Origin: Bacteroidales bacterium WCE2008
GTDB lineage: Bacteria; Bacteroidota; Bacteroidia; Bacteroidales; UBA932
Length of the DNA: 64,000 bases
Direction of reading: 5' to 3'
NCBI GenBank assembly: GCA_900167925.1
Contig: FUZM01000003.1
Coordinates: forward strand, 124,001-188,000
A program made the position numbers and the translations under genes. The notes under the pieces are model-generated. The model was not told the DNA's origin and did not search any database. It saw only the letters and a list, made by a program, of their open reading frames with translations. Below, piece by piece: positions 46,320 to 54,586 of this stretch (the stretch's first letter is position 1; every line of letters begins with the position of its first letter).

Positions 46320-47501
46320 ATGAAAACAAGACTAGCAGCTATACTTGCGCTCGCATCATGCATATTTGCATCCTGCGGACCAGACGACTATTATAACTAC
46401 GACAGACCTGACTGGAACCACGGCGGCAACAACGGCAAGCCGATAGTCTTAGAAAAGAACAACAACTGGAAGATAACCTATGCCGGCCGCTTCACCGAAC
46501 CCGACGGTCAGGGAGGTGCCAAAGAAGTTGACCGCATCGAAGTCAAAAGCACCGACAAAGAATTCTACTTCGTCGACGTGATCACGGAAAGCGCCCTCCA
46601 GGACAACTATAACGGCAGCGAAGCCGACTACTTCAAAGCTACCATCGACAACCTCAACAAGCAGGTCGCCGACGGTAACTGGAAAGCCTCCGAGATGGTC
46701 AGCCAGGGCAACAGCACAGTCGACTACGACCGACTCAGAGCAGGATCATGGAGAGCCTACGCAATCGGAATCGACGCGAACAGAAAGATAACGGGATCAT
46801 ACGCCCGCCTCGACTTCACTGTCAAGGAAGAAGTCCCTACCGACGAATTCAACCGCTGGATAGGAACATGGAAAATCGGCGGCAAGGACCTCCGGGGCGA
46901 CAAAGTAAGCTACACCATCTACATCTCCAGTTCCGAATCCAACTACGCCTACTGGCTCCGCGGCTGGGAAGGCGCAAAGGATCTTGACGGCAACGACTAC
47001 GAATTTGAAGTCGAATTCGACAGAGTCACCGGCCAGATAGTGTTCAACAGCCTCTACTTCGAGACAGTCAGACTCGACGACGGCAACGACTATGAAGTCT
47101 GCCTCAACGGCAACATCAAGTACAACGACGAGTATCTTTACATCAATGAAGATATCTGCATCGCCGAAGGCACCCTCGTCGAAGGCGGAGAAGGCCGCAC
47201 GGCAAGAATCACCGGCTGCGGAGTCAACGTCAACTTCGACAACGGCACCACTTTCGAGACGGCATTCACCTCTATGCAGATGATGTATGTCCCGGTCGAT
47301 GCCAACGGCAAGACATACAATTTCAATTCGGACGTACCTCAGTTCCCGCTTGACATGGAATGGATTTCAGCATCCACGAAGAGCGCCGGAGCACCTGCTT
47401 CAAGATCCGTCGAGAGGAAGGCCCGCAGGCACAATCCTGACAGGATAATCCGCAATGTTAAAAAAAATGGCTATCTTTGCGGCGGATTCGATATTGAATA
47501 A
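46320..47501 (+). CDS. lipoprotein of unknown function
   Basis: A 393-residue lipoprotein (lipobox FASC, Cys19), followed by an Asp/Asn/Tyr-rich spacer (20-42). Two halves are visible: an N-terminal beta-rich part (about 47-170) and a part opening with RWIGTWKIGGKDL near residue 180, a style of Bacteroidota lipocalin-like lipoproteins. No family is recognised securely. Its last codons contain the -7 box of the following gene, so the C-terminal residues NGYLCGGFDIE are constrained by a regulatory site. Confidence 0.65.
   Translation: MKTRLAAILALASCIFASCGPDDYYNYDRPDWNHGGNNGKPIVLEKNNNWKITYAGRFTEPDGQGGAKEVDRIEVKSTDKEFYFVDVITESALQDNYNGSEADYFKATIDNLNKQVADGNWKASEMVSQGNSTVDYDRLRAGSWRAYAIGIDANRKITGSYARLDFTVKEEVPTDEFNRWIGTWKIGGKDLRGDKVSYTIYISSSESNYAYWLRGWEGAKDLDGNDYEFEVEFDRVTGQIVFNSLYFETVRLDDGNDYEVCLNGNIKYNDEYLYINEDICIAEGTLVEGGEGRTARITGCGVNVNFDNGTTFETAFTSMQMMYVPVDANGKTYNFNSDVPQFPLDMEWISASTKSAGAPASRSVERKARRHNPDRIIRNVKKNGYLCGGFDIE
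47472..47479 (+). promoter_or_regulatory. candidate -7 box for the GpsA-like gene, inside the upstream CDS
   Basis: TATCTTTG located 22 bp before the stop codon of the preceding lipoprotein gene and 31 bp before the ATG at 47510. Confidence 0.4.
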
Positions 47502-47509
47502 TTATTGAA

Positions 47510-48550
47510 ATGGCTATAATAAACATTATCGGAATCGGCCAGATGGGCTCGGCTCTCGCCTTCGTTGCAGCAGCAAACGGAAACAGGCTCAGACTGACAG
47601 GCACGCCGGTAGACCGGGAGGTCATCGATGCCTGCAAAGCCACCGGAAAGCATCCTAAACTGGATAAAGCATTCCCGGCCGATACCGAATATTACTACAG
47701 TGAGCAGTGGGAAGAGGCGGCGAACGGCTCGGATTTCGTGATCGCCGGCGTCTCTTCGTATGGCGTGGACTGGTTCCTCAATGACATTCTGGCAAAGATG
47801 GATCCGTCTATCCCCGTCCTCTCGGCAGCAAAAGGATTGCTCGACCTCGAAGACGGCACTCTTATCTCGTACCCGGAGCACTGGAAGAACGAGCTCCGCA
47901 AAATAGGAATCAAAAGAGACATATACGCCCTCGGCGGCCCCGGAACAGCGGCAGAGATCATTGCCCAGGACCATACCCATGTGGCAATCTGCGGCCCTGA
48001 CAACGACCTTCTCAGGATGATGAAGAAGGCTCTGAACACCGAATGGTTCCATATATCCCTCACCCACGACGACATCGGACTGGAGAGCGCAGTGGCGATC
48101 AAGAATGCCTTCGCGCTGGGAGTGGCGATCGCCATCGGATATGCAGAGACGACCGCGCCGGGAGATGAACATTACAACTCCCAGGCAGCCGTATTCTACC
48201 AGGCGTCGAAAGAGATGATGCTGTTCCTCGAGCTCCAGGGAGCCGAGAAAGACAGCGCTCTGATCGGCATCGGCGATCTTTATGTCACCGTAGCCGGAGC
48301 CAGGACCCGCCAGATCGGAATCCTGCTCGGTCAGGGAAAGACCCTCGAAGAGGCCCAGAAGATGCTCAGCGGCATGACTCTCGAATCAATCGTAGTCGTC
48401 AAGAGGCTGACAAAGGCCCTGAGGCGCCGCGCCGAGAGAGGACTCGTTGACATGGACAAGTTCCCGCTTCTGGCATACATCGACGGAGTCCTGGAGTACG
48501 GCGAGTACAAGGACTTCCCTTGGGACAAGTTCACATTCGAGAATATTTAA
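47510..48550 (+). CDS. GpsA-like NAD(P)-dependent glycerol-3-phosphate dehydrogenase
   Basis: A 346-residue dehydrogenase of the glycerol-3-phosphate dehydrogenase fold. The Rossmann motif GIGQMGSALA is at residues 8-17; SAAKGLLDLED, GGPGTAAEI (where classical GpsA has SGPSFAxE), AIKNAFALGVAIAIG and GIGDLYVTVAGARTRQIG align with the substrate and catalytic segments. The variations suggest a divergent subfamily, so the exact substrate is uncertain. The 13-bp dyad at 48566-48603 lies between its stop and grpE. Confidence 0.8.
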   Translation: MAIINIIGIGQMGSALAFVAAANGNRLRLTGTPVDREVIDACKATGKHPKLDKAFPADTEYYYSEQWEEAANGSDFVIAGVSSYGVDWFLNDILAKMDPSIPVLSAAKGLLDLEDGTLISYPEHWKNELRKIGIKRDIYALGGPGTAAEIIAQDHTHVAICGPDNDLLRMMKKALNTEWFHISLTHDDIGLESAVAIKNAFALGVAIAIGYAETTAPGDEHYNSQAAVFYQASKEMMLFLELQGAEKDSALIGIGDLYVTVAGARTRQIGILLGQGKTLEEAQKMLSGMTLESIVVVKRLTKALRRRAERGLVDMDKFPLLAYIDGVLEYGEYKDFPWDKFTFENI

Positions 48551-48565
48551 AGAAACAGCATAGCT

Positions 48566-48603
48566 TATCTGCCAATATGTCAGAAATGGTATATTGGCAG
48601 ATA
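48566..48603. promoter_or_regulatory. 13-bp dyad upstream of grpE-dnaJ
   Basis: Arms 48566-48578 and 48591-48603 are perfect reverse complements (TATCTGCCAATAT) with a 12-nt spacer. Within the left side CTGCCA-ATA-TGTCAG is a second, near-perfect dyad. No T-run follows. It sits 35-72 bp before the grpE start, where a heat-shock operator could be. It is not a CIRCE element. Confidence 0.5.
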
Positions 48604-48637
48604 TTTTGATGGTCTGGTACGCAAAAGACGAATAGAA

Positions 48638-49180
48638 ATGGCAAAAAATATGGCAAAGAACAAAGAAGAGCTGAAAGACGAGAAGAAAGAGGAAAAGAAG
48701 GAAGAAAAGAAAGACCGTATCGCCGAACTCGAAGCAGAAGCCAAGAAACTCAGCGACCAGATAGCTGAAGAAAAGAACAGCTATCTTAAGCTCATGGCAG
48801 AATTCGAGACCTTCCGCCGTAGGACCGCCGAAGAAAAGCTCGCGCTTGTCGGCTCCGCATCAGCAGAGACGATCAAAGGGCTGCTGCCGGTTCTCGACGA
48901 CTGCGAAAGGGCCATGGAACTTCTCGCCCAGTCCAGCGACGAGGCAGCCAAAGAGGGCACATCCCTTATATATAACAAGCTTATGGCATACCTCAAGACC
49001 CGCGGTCTGGAAAAGATCGAGGCTAAAGGTGCTAAGTTCGACACCGATTTCCACGAAGCGGTAGCCCAGATCCCCGTCCCTGAAGAAGATAAGAAAGGGC
49101 TGGTCTATGACGTCGTCCAGACAGGATACCTCCTCAACGGCAACGTGCTCCGTTTCGCTAAAGTAGTGGTAGGGATTTAA
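48638..49180 (+). CDS. grpE: nucleotide exchange factor GrpE
   Basis: A 180-residue DnaK cofactor. A charged Lys/Glu-rich N-terminus and long coiled coil (about 25-75) lead into the conserved [20 protein letters not shown] and C-terminal [10 protein letters not shown]...[14 protein letters not shown] regions. Start at 48638; the second ATG four codons later is possible. dnaJ follows by 2 bp. dnaK itself is not in the window. Confidence 0.95.
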   Translation: MAKNMAKNKEELKDEKKEEKKEEKKDRIAELEAEAKKLSDQIAEEKNSYLKLMAEFETFRRRTAEEKLALVGSASAETIKGLLPVLDDCERAMELLAQSSDEAAKEGTSLIYNKLMAYLKTRGLEKIEAKGAKFDTDFHEAVAQIPVPEEDKKGLVYDVVQTGYLLNGNVLRFAKVVVGI

Positions 49181-49182
49181 TT

Positions 49183-50364
49183 ATGGCAGAGAAAAGAGAT
49201 TATTACGAGATACTGGGAGTCCAGAAGGGCGCTTCCGAAGACGAGATAAAATCCGCCTACAGGAAGCTCGCCCTGAAGTGGCATCCTGACAAATGGGTAG
49301 ACGGCACAGACGCCGAGAAGAAGACCGCCGAGGAGAAATTCAAGGAGGCCTCCGAGGCATATTCCGTGCTCAGCGACAAAGACAAAAGGGCCAAATACGA
49401 CCAGTTCGGCCACGCCGGAGTAGACGGCCAGGCAGGCTTCGACTTCAGCGGCGGATTCGGCAACCTCAACGACATCCTGAACGACCTCTTTGGAGGCGGA
49501 TTCGGAGGCTTCGGCAGAGGATTCGGCGGATTCGGATTCGGCAGCCAGGGCGGTGCCCAGCAGAGGACATACCGCGGCCGCGACATCCGCAAGAAGGTCT
49601 TCCTCACTCTCGAGGAAATCGCTACCGGCGTCGAGAAAGAAGTCGAAATCGACAGGAACGAGACTTGTCCGGACTGCGGCGGAAAAGGCACGAAGAACGC
49701 TTCCGACGTCCAGACCTGCCCTCACTGCCACGGCACAGGTCAGGAACAGCGCGTAGTCAACAGCTTCTTCGGCCAGACAGTCACCTATACTACATGCTCC
49801 CACTGCGGCGGCACAGGTCAGATAATCAAGAACCCATGCCGCACCTGCGGCGGCACCGGCCTTGTATCCCGCAAAGTCAAGATCAAAGTCAAGATTCCTG
49901 CAGGAGTAGAAGACGGAATGCAGCTGACAATCCGCGGCGAAGGTCACAAAGCCAAAAACGGCGGAGTACCAGGCGATCTCTTCATACTGATCCAGGAAGA
50001 GCCCCACAGCAGATTCCTCAGAGAAGGGAACAACCTCTTCTTCACCCAGACAATCTCCGTCACCGACGCAATCCTCGGAACCGAAGTGACGATCCCATGT
50101 CTCGACGGTTCTTATAAGATAAAGGTAGAACCGGGAACCCAGTCCGGCACGGTCGTAAGACTCCGCGGACGCGGCCTCCCTTCAGTCAGCGGCTACGGTC
50201 ATGGCACAGGCGATCTCTACGTCAAATTCCTCGTATGGATTCCTAAGAAACTCTCAAAGAGCGAGAAGGAAGCCCTCGAGTCAATGCGCTCCAGCGACTC
50301 CTTCACCCCGAACCCGACCCGCGAAGACAAGGCGATATTCGACAAAATGAAGGAAAATTTTTAA
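49183..50364 (+). CDS. dnaJ: chaperone protein DnaJ
   Basis: A 393-residue DnaJ. J domain (1-75) with HPD at 34-36, Gly/Phe-rich region (about 82-128), then a cysteine-rich zinc domain with four CxxCxGxG repeats ([32 protein letters not shown], about 163-230) and the C-terminal substrate-binding domains. It stimulates DnaK. The J domain has a small insertion after HPDK ([10 protein letters not shown]). Two bp after grpE. Confidence 0.97.
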   Translation: MAEKRDYYEILGVQKGASEDEIKSAYRKLALKWHPDKWVDGTDAEKKTAEEKFKEASEAYSVLSDKDKRAKYDQFGHAGVDGQAGFDFSGGFGNLNDILNDLFGGGFGGFGRGFGGFGFGSQGGAQQRTYRGRDIRKKVFLTLEEIATGVEKEVEIDRNETCPDCGGKGTKNASDVQTCPHCHGTGQEQRVVNSFFGQTVTYTTCSHCGGTGQIIKNPCRTCGGTGLVSRKVKIKVKIPAGVEDGMQLTIRGEGHKAKNGGVPGDLFILIQEEPHSRFLREGNNLFFTQTISVTDAILGTEVTIPCLDGSYKIKVEPGTQSGTVVRLRGRGLPSVSGYGHGTGDLYVKFLVWIPKKLSKSEKEALESMRSSDSFTPNPTREDKAIFDKMKENF

Positions 50365-50379
50365 GTTTTCGACGATTTT

Positions 50380-50411
50380 TTTGTCTATTCTTAAAATTAT
50401 TCCTACATTTG
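50380..50411 (+). promoter_or_regulatory. promoter of rplS
   Basis: TTTG (50380-50383), 20-bp spacer, TACATTTG (50404-50411). A strong match. Transcription would start near 50415, leaving a leader of about 75 nt. Confidence 0.6.
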
Positions 50412-50428
50412 CAGTCCCAAATAACAAT

Positions 50429-50469
50429 GCAACCTCTTGCAGACCGGCAGCGAACCCCTGCAACGTTGC
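50429..50469 (+). ncRNA. structured rplS leader
   Basis: GCAAC (50429-50433) pairs with GTTGC (50465-50469) and inside it TGCAG (50438-50442) pairs with CTGCA (50458-50462). The structure ends 20 nt before the rplS start. It may bind L19 for autogenous control, by analogy with other ribosomal-protein leaders; no known leader family is recognised. Confidence 0.4.
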
Positions 50470-50489
50470 GCTAAACAGTTAATAGAGAA

Positions 50490-50873
50490 ATGAATTACGT
50501 TAAGTTAGTAGAACAGGCTTTCGAAAATGAGAAAGTCGCAAAGTACCCTGAATTCAAAGCCGGTGACACCCTCACCGTTACCTACAGAATCAAGGAAGGT
50601 GATAAGGAAAGACTCCAGAAATTCAGAGGAGTCGTTATCCAGATAAAGGGAGCAGGCGCCAACACAAAGACTTTTACAATTCGTAAAATCTCCAGCGGCG
50701 TAGGAGTTGAGAGGATCTTCCCATTCCAGTCTCCATTTATCGAGAGCATAGAGCTCAACAAAGTTGGTAAAGTGCGCAGAGCACGTATTTTCTACCTCAG
50801 GAACCTCGCTGGTAAGAAAGCAAGAATCCAGGAGAAGAAATACAACTTCGTAAAAGAAGAAACTGCAGAATAA
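50490..50873 (+). CDS. rplS: ribosomal protein bL19
   Basis: A 127-residue L19 of the 50S subunit. FKAGDTLTVTYRIKEGDKERLQKFRGVVI and TFTIRKISSGVGVERIFPF-type sequence are characteristic; the KVRRARIFYLR segment is near the C-terminus. A strong promoter and a folded leader precede it, and tRNA-Arg(ACG) follows 30 bp after its stop with no terminator between, so the tRNA is probably on the same transcript. Confidence 0.97.
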   Translation: MNYVKLVEQAFENEKVAKYPEFKAGDTLTVTYRIKEGDKERLQKFRGVVIQIKGAGANTKTFTIRKISSGVGVERIFPFQSPFIESIELNKVGKVRRARIFYLRNLAGKKARIQEKKYNFVKEETAE

Positions 50874-50903
50874 AGGACCGGGGATCCAATCCCCCTCCAA
50901 ACT

Positions 50904-50977
50904 GGCTCGTTAGCTCAGCTGAATAGAGCATTTGACTACGGATCAAAAGGTCGCAGGTTTGAATCCTGCACGAGTCA
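50904..50977 (+). tRNA. tRNA-Arg(ACG)
   Basis: A 74-nt cloverleaf: acceptor GGCTCGT/ACGAGTC with one G-T pair, D stem GCTC/GAGC, anticodon stem TTTGA/TCAAA around loop CTACGGA (anticodon ACG, reads CGU and, as inosine, CGC/CGA), T stem GCAGG/CCTGC with loop TTTGAAT, discriminator A. CCA is not encoded. It probably shares the rplS transcript and is followed by a strong terminator. Confidence 0.95.
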
Positions 50978-51009
50978 CGAATCAAAGGTGAGACAAAACA
51001 CCAGCAGAC

Positions 51010-51041
51010 AACGCCCGACAAATAGTCGGGCGTTATTTTTT
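51010..51041 (+). terminator. intrinsic terminator after tRNA-Arg
   Basis: AACGCCCGAC, loop AAATA, GTCGGGCGTT: perfect 10-bp stem followed by a T-rich run (51035-51041). The stretch 51042-51163 after it shows no gene. Confidence 0.9.
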
Positions 51042-51163
51042 CCCTTCGGCCTGGCGTAGTCTGCGTTGTTGCAGTATCCCTCTGACTCGCCCCATGACAC
51101 AACGCGACAGGATAGCGCTGCCCTCGGCGGCGGAATCCTGCCTCATCGTTCATATAACAAAAT

Positions 51164-53272
51164 TTAATACCCGGGATTCTGCTTCCAGCCAGGATTACGA
51201 ACCATGACGCTCTCCGGAATCGGCCACATCTTCTGGTATTCCTTAAGATTGTAAAACTGCTCCAGAAAACCGTTACGTCTCCTGAACAAGAACAAACGAG
51301 TCGGCGGAATCAGCTCCCGCATCACCTCAAGTTCCTCCCTAAGATCCCAATACTCGCGGACCTGCTCATATCCTCCACCAATCCAGTAATAGAACGAATT
51401 GATTATCTCCACGGCCCGACTCTTATTACCCAAAGCCAACTCGCACTCCGCCAGATCGCACAAATAATCACCCCATCCGAACACGAGCTGCGGCTTAGAA
51501 AACGGGTCATAATAATTCTTCACGACAAGAATCTCATCGACAGGATTCTTGAGCGAAACAGCATTCAGCAAAGCGGCAGCCTTACGGAAATCCCCTGACT
51601 CCATATTAACCTCCGCCAACAGCAGACGGACACAGTCCTTAGATACAAAGAAGCAATCGCTTACAGAATTAGTGGAAACCGGCTTCTCCTCGACGGCCTC
51701 AAGCGAAGCTTCAAGCATAGTCACAATATTCGAAACGACTTCGCTCTGTGGAGTCCTCGGAAGCCCGACGCCTTCATAGGTACTGCCGTCCGCCACATAC
51801 GGAACGTCCCCAAAGACAGACTCCAGATGGAAATAACTGAGAGCAAGATAGAAATCAAAATACGGCCCATAAACGTTAAGATCCTTCGCATCAATGGATT
51901 TTACGGAATTGAATTGGTTGATAGTATTATACCACGATGTCCAGAAACTCTCCAGAAACAGGGTCCTCGGATCCTGACTAGGTCCCAGGTAGTTCCACCA
52001 GTCTAAAGCCTTATTCATATCCGAGAAAAGTGTATTTATCAAGGCCTTTCCATCTTCGCTCAATCCAGGGATACCGTCGATATCTTCAACCTCCTGCTTT
52101 ACAGCCAATGAAGCGACCTCGGTGCCAAAGAAATCATACAACACGATAACGCTGTCAGCAACCACCTTCCCCTTATTTGGAGCAACATCTACTGTAAGAG
52201 TTTCACCTTCGAGGCTAACTGTCATCCGGACAACCCCGTCCATATCAACATCATATATATTCACAGTCTCCGGCTGGATAGGTTTGATTTCTTGATCCTC
52301 CGTTTCAGGGCCGTGCTTCTCAAGATACAAAGCCACAGGAGAATCCACATTGACCGTATATTTACCGCCGGCGGCAGGAACTTTCAACTCAGTCTTATCA
52401 AGATTCACAGAATAGCCCTCAGGGACAGACTCATCCCCGACAACCCCATTTTCATCCCAATCAATATAATTACGGAGATTCTTCACCTCAATTGTCTCGC
52501 CCAGACCGGAATATATTTCTTTAATATAAGGCGCGATCTTATCAACATTCCAAGACATTATCTCTTTATTCTTAGAAATAGTAGTCTTATACTCCTCCGA
52601 GAAAGAACCGTCAGCCTCGAATTCCTTACTGAGGTTATCGATATAAGCAGCAATTTCCTCGTCCTCGCAATGCAGGATGGCAGAAATAGATGCCAGTATC
52701 AATGCCGCAGACTGGTCGGTACCCTCAGCAATACCGTACTCAGAGAAATCCCCTATCGTGAAACCGCCAAGTCCGAAAGCCTCTACAAGCTCTGAACGAG
52801 CCATTGCAGCGGCGTATTCATACTTCACACCAGCCGCCAAAAGCGTCTTAACACGAGCATACTCGAGATGAGTAAGGATATTGACATTGACCTTAGACTT
52901 ATCCTTCAGATTGACAAGAGCGCGAAGAGTAACCGGCGTCTCCACCACACTTTCACTCACCTCATTAAAAAATTTACCGGTCGCAGTCAGCTCGGCATAC
53001 GGGCAATCCAGAGACACCTTCCCGAGATCATAACGTCCAAGATTATCGGAAACGCTGACCTCTACTGGCTCTCCGACAGCCTGGAAAGAAGCATCCAGCG
53101 GCTGCAGACTGACTTTGGAATCTTTTAAAAACGGTCCCTTTTCAACTCTTCCCGAAATGGTATACTCTACAGGCTTTTCCTGAGGTTCATCATTCGGTTC
53201 ATCCTTTTCGCGGCAACCAAACACCAAAACTACTGCTACAGAAGCAGCAAGGACATACAAGAATTTCTTCAT
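51164..53272 (-). CDS. orphan SusD-like lipoprotein with N-terminal beta and BACON-like domains
   Basis: A 702-residue lipoprotein (Cys20, lipobox VFGC). Residues 36-130 look like a carboxypeptidase-regulatory-like beta domain; 130-280 is a helical region; 285-395 resembles a BACON/Ig-like domain (LDKTELKVPAAGGKYTVNV); 405-702 is SusD-like, with the SYFHLESVFGDVPYV segment and a family-type ending WPIPESVMVRNPGWKQNPGY. No SusC gene is adjacent. So it either partners a distant transporter or is a surface-binding protein on its own. A -7 box is at 53295-53302. Confidence 0.75.
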   Translation of the reverse strand: MKKFLYVLAASVAVVLVFGCREKDEPNDEPQEKPVEYTISGRVEKGPFLKDSKVSLQPLDASFQAVGEPVEVSVSDNLGRYDLGKVSLDCPYAELTATGKFFNEVSESVVETPVTLRALVNLKDKSKVNVNILTHLEYARVKTLLAAGVKYEYAAAMARSELVEAFGLGGFTIGDFSEYGIAEGTDQSAALILASISAILHCEDEEIAAYIDNLSKEFEADGSFSEEYKTTISKNKEIMSWNVDKIAPYIKEIYSGLGETIEVKNLRNYIDWDENGVVGDESVPEGYSVNLDKTELKVPAAGGKYTVNVDSPVALYLEKHGPETEDQEIKPIQPETVNIYDVDMDGVVRMTVSLEGETLTVDVAPNKGKVVADSVIVLYDFFGTEVASLAVKQEVEDIDGIPGLSEDGKALINTLFSDMNKALDWWNYLGPSQDPRTLFLESFWTSWYNTINQFNSVKSIDAKDLNVYGPYFDFYLALSYFHLESVFGDVPYVADGSTYEGVGLPRTPQSEVVSNIVTMLEASLEAVEEKPVSTNSVSDCFFVSKDCVRLLLAEVNMESGDFRKAAALLNAVSLKNPVDEILVVKNYYDPFSKPQLVFGWGDYLCDLAECELALGNKSRAVEIINSFYYWIGGGYEQVREYWDLREELEVMRELIPPTRLFLFRRRNGFLEQFYNLKEYQKMWPIPESVMVRNPGWKQNPGY

Positions 53273-53294
53273 GACTTAGTGGTAAAAAGATTTA

Positions 53295-53302
53295 CAAAAA
53301 TA
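53295..53302 (-). promoter_or_regulatory. candidate -7 box for the orphan SusD-like gene
   Basis: TATTTTTG on the minus strand, 22 bp before the start codon. No clear -33 box. Confidence 0.4.
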
Positions 53303-53408
53303 ATACTACTAAGGTAATACTCTTTTCCTGAAATCTTGCATAAAAAATCTTTTTTCCTCACGATCACCATTAACCTTCGCAACCCCTTGCAATCCCGCAA
53401 AAAAATTT

Positions 53409-53430
53409 TACCTTTGCGTAAAACGTACGT
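53409..53430 (+). promoter_or_regulatory. -7 box and possible operator of the TetR gene
   Basis: TACCTTTG (53409-53416), followed by the perfect 8-bp palindrome ACGTACGT (53423-53430). A palindrome at the transcription start is where a TetR-family protein could bind its own promoter. A CTTG 19 bp upstream may be the -33 element. Confidence 0.45.
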
Positions 53431-53452
53431 GTAAAAAACCAGGGACCCACAA

Positions 53453-54037
53453 ATGGAGCACAACCTCACAGAGAAAAAGATCATCGCTGAAGCCCGCCGC
53501 ATCTTCATGCAGAAAGGCTTCGAATCCACCAAAATGGACGATATCGCCAAAGCCTGCAACATCAACCGCCCGGGCCTCAACTATTACTTCCGCACAAAAG
53601 AAAAACTCTTCGAAGCGATCTACAAGCAGGCGGTAGGCACCGCCCTCCCGAGCCTCGAAAAGATACTCAATAGCGGAAAGGGCCTCGAAGCGGTCACCAG
53701 AGGCGTGGTCGAGATCTACATGAGGATAATCCGCGAGAATCCCTCAGTCCCCTACTTCTTGCTGAACGAATGCACCAAAGACCCCGACCGTCTCAGTGTC
53801 TTCATCAAGAACCTCGGTATGGACATCTATGTGAGAAGCATGGAGAACTTCCGCAAGGAAGGAAAAATCCGTGACGTGCCCCTCCAGGCCCTCCTCCTGT
53901 ACTTCTACTCCCTTATAATGATCCCGCCCATCGCCAACAAATTCATCGGCAACGTCATCGACGAAAAGGAGACGATCACCGAGCAGCAATGGACAGACTT
54001 CGTATCGGAGAAGATCTACGAATTTCTAAAACCATAA
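53453..54037 (+). CDS. TetR/AcrR-family transcriptional regulator
   Basis: A 194-residue regulator. The N-terminal helix-turn-helix (about 8-55) reads AEARRIFMQKGFESTKMDDIAKACNI-type sequence, then LNYYFRTKEKLFEAIY, as in TetR/AcrR. The C-terminal ligand domain is helical with no recognised specificity. It precedes the FabZ-like gene by 12 bp and likely controls it. Its effector may be a fatty-acid-related compound (inference from the neighbour). Confidence 0.92.
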   Translation: MEHNLTEKKIIAEARRIFMQKGFESTKMDDIAKACNINRPGLNYYFRTKEKLFEAIYKQAVGTALPSLEKILNSGKGLEAVTRGVVEIYMRIIRENPSVPYFLLNECTKDPDRLSVFIKNLGMDIYVRSMENFRKEGKIRDVPLQALLLYFYSLIMIPPIANKFIGNVIDEKETITEQQWTDFVSEKIYEFLKP

Positions 54038-54049
54038 CCCTCTTCAACA

Positions 54050-54529
54050 ATGACAGGATTCTTTTCTCAAACTTACGAGACGCCAGCCGAAGGACTCGTA
54101 TATGGCCCCGAAGAAATCAAGGCCATACTCCCGCACCGCGAGCCCATGCTCCTGGTAGAGAAGATGTGGCTCGACGAAGAAGAAGGAATCGGGCACTCCG
54201 AATATACCGTCAAGCCTGACGACTTCTTTGTCCGCGGCTATGCCCCCGACGGCCGTACCGTCCCGTTCAACATCCTTTGCGAAATCATGGCCCAAGGCTG
54301 CGCTATCGTAGTCAAGGACCAGCTGATGCAGGGACTGAGGCCCCTCTTCGCGGGCATCGAGCATATCGAGTTTATCAGTCCGGTCCATGCGGGCGACAAA
54401 TGCGAGTGCGAGGGCCGTCTCGTCGGAGAGCGCGCCGGCATCTGCTTCGCCGAGGTTTCCCTCTCGGTCGAGGGAAGGCTCTGCTGCGCCGGCCAGATCC
54501 AGCTTGCTCTCGTTCCGGCTGTCAACTGA
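54050..54529 (+). CDS. FabZ-like hot-dog protein lacking the catalytic His
   Basis: A 159-residue paralogue of FabZ with the ILPHREPMLLVEKM motif. At the position of the catalytic His (RGH in the intact FabZ at 42174) it has Tyr64 (RGYAPDGRTVP), while Glu78 in CEIMAQ and the 14-residue spacing are kept, so the change is a substitution within an intact frame. It carries an extra N-terminal 18 residues. Dehydratase activity is doubtful; it may bind acyl-ACP or act on another substrate. Twelve bp after the TetR gene. Confidence 0.85.
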   Translation: MTGFFSQTYETPAEGLVYGPEEIKAILPHREPMLLVEKMWLDEEEGIGHSEYTVKPDDFFVRGYAPDGRTVPFNILCEIMAQGCAIVVKDQLMQGLRPLFAGIEHIEFISPVHAGDKCECEGRLVGERAGICFAEVSLSVEGRLCCAGQIQLALVPAVN

Positions 54530-54532
54530 CGT

Positions 54533-54563
54533 TTTGATAATTACAAAACAGGTTGTAACTTTG
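54533..54563 (+). promoter_or_regulatory. promoter of mntP
   Basis: TTTG (54533-54536), 19-bp spacer, TAACTTTG (54556-54563), 23 bp before the mntP start. Strong match. It begins just after the stop of the FabZ-like gene. Confidence 0.6.
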
Positions 54564-54586
54564 CAGTCCGAAATACTCACTAATAA

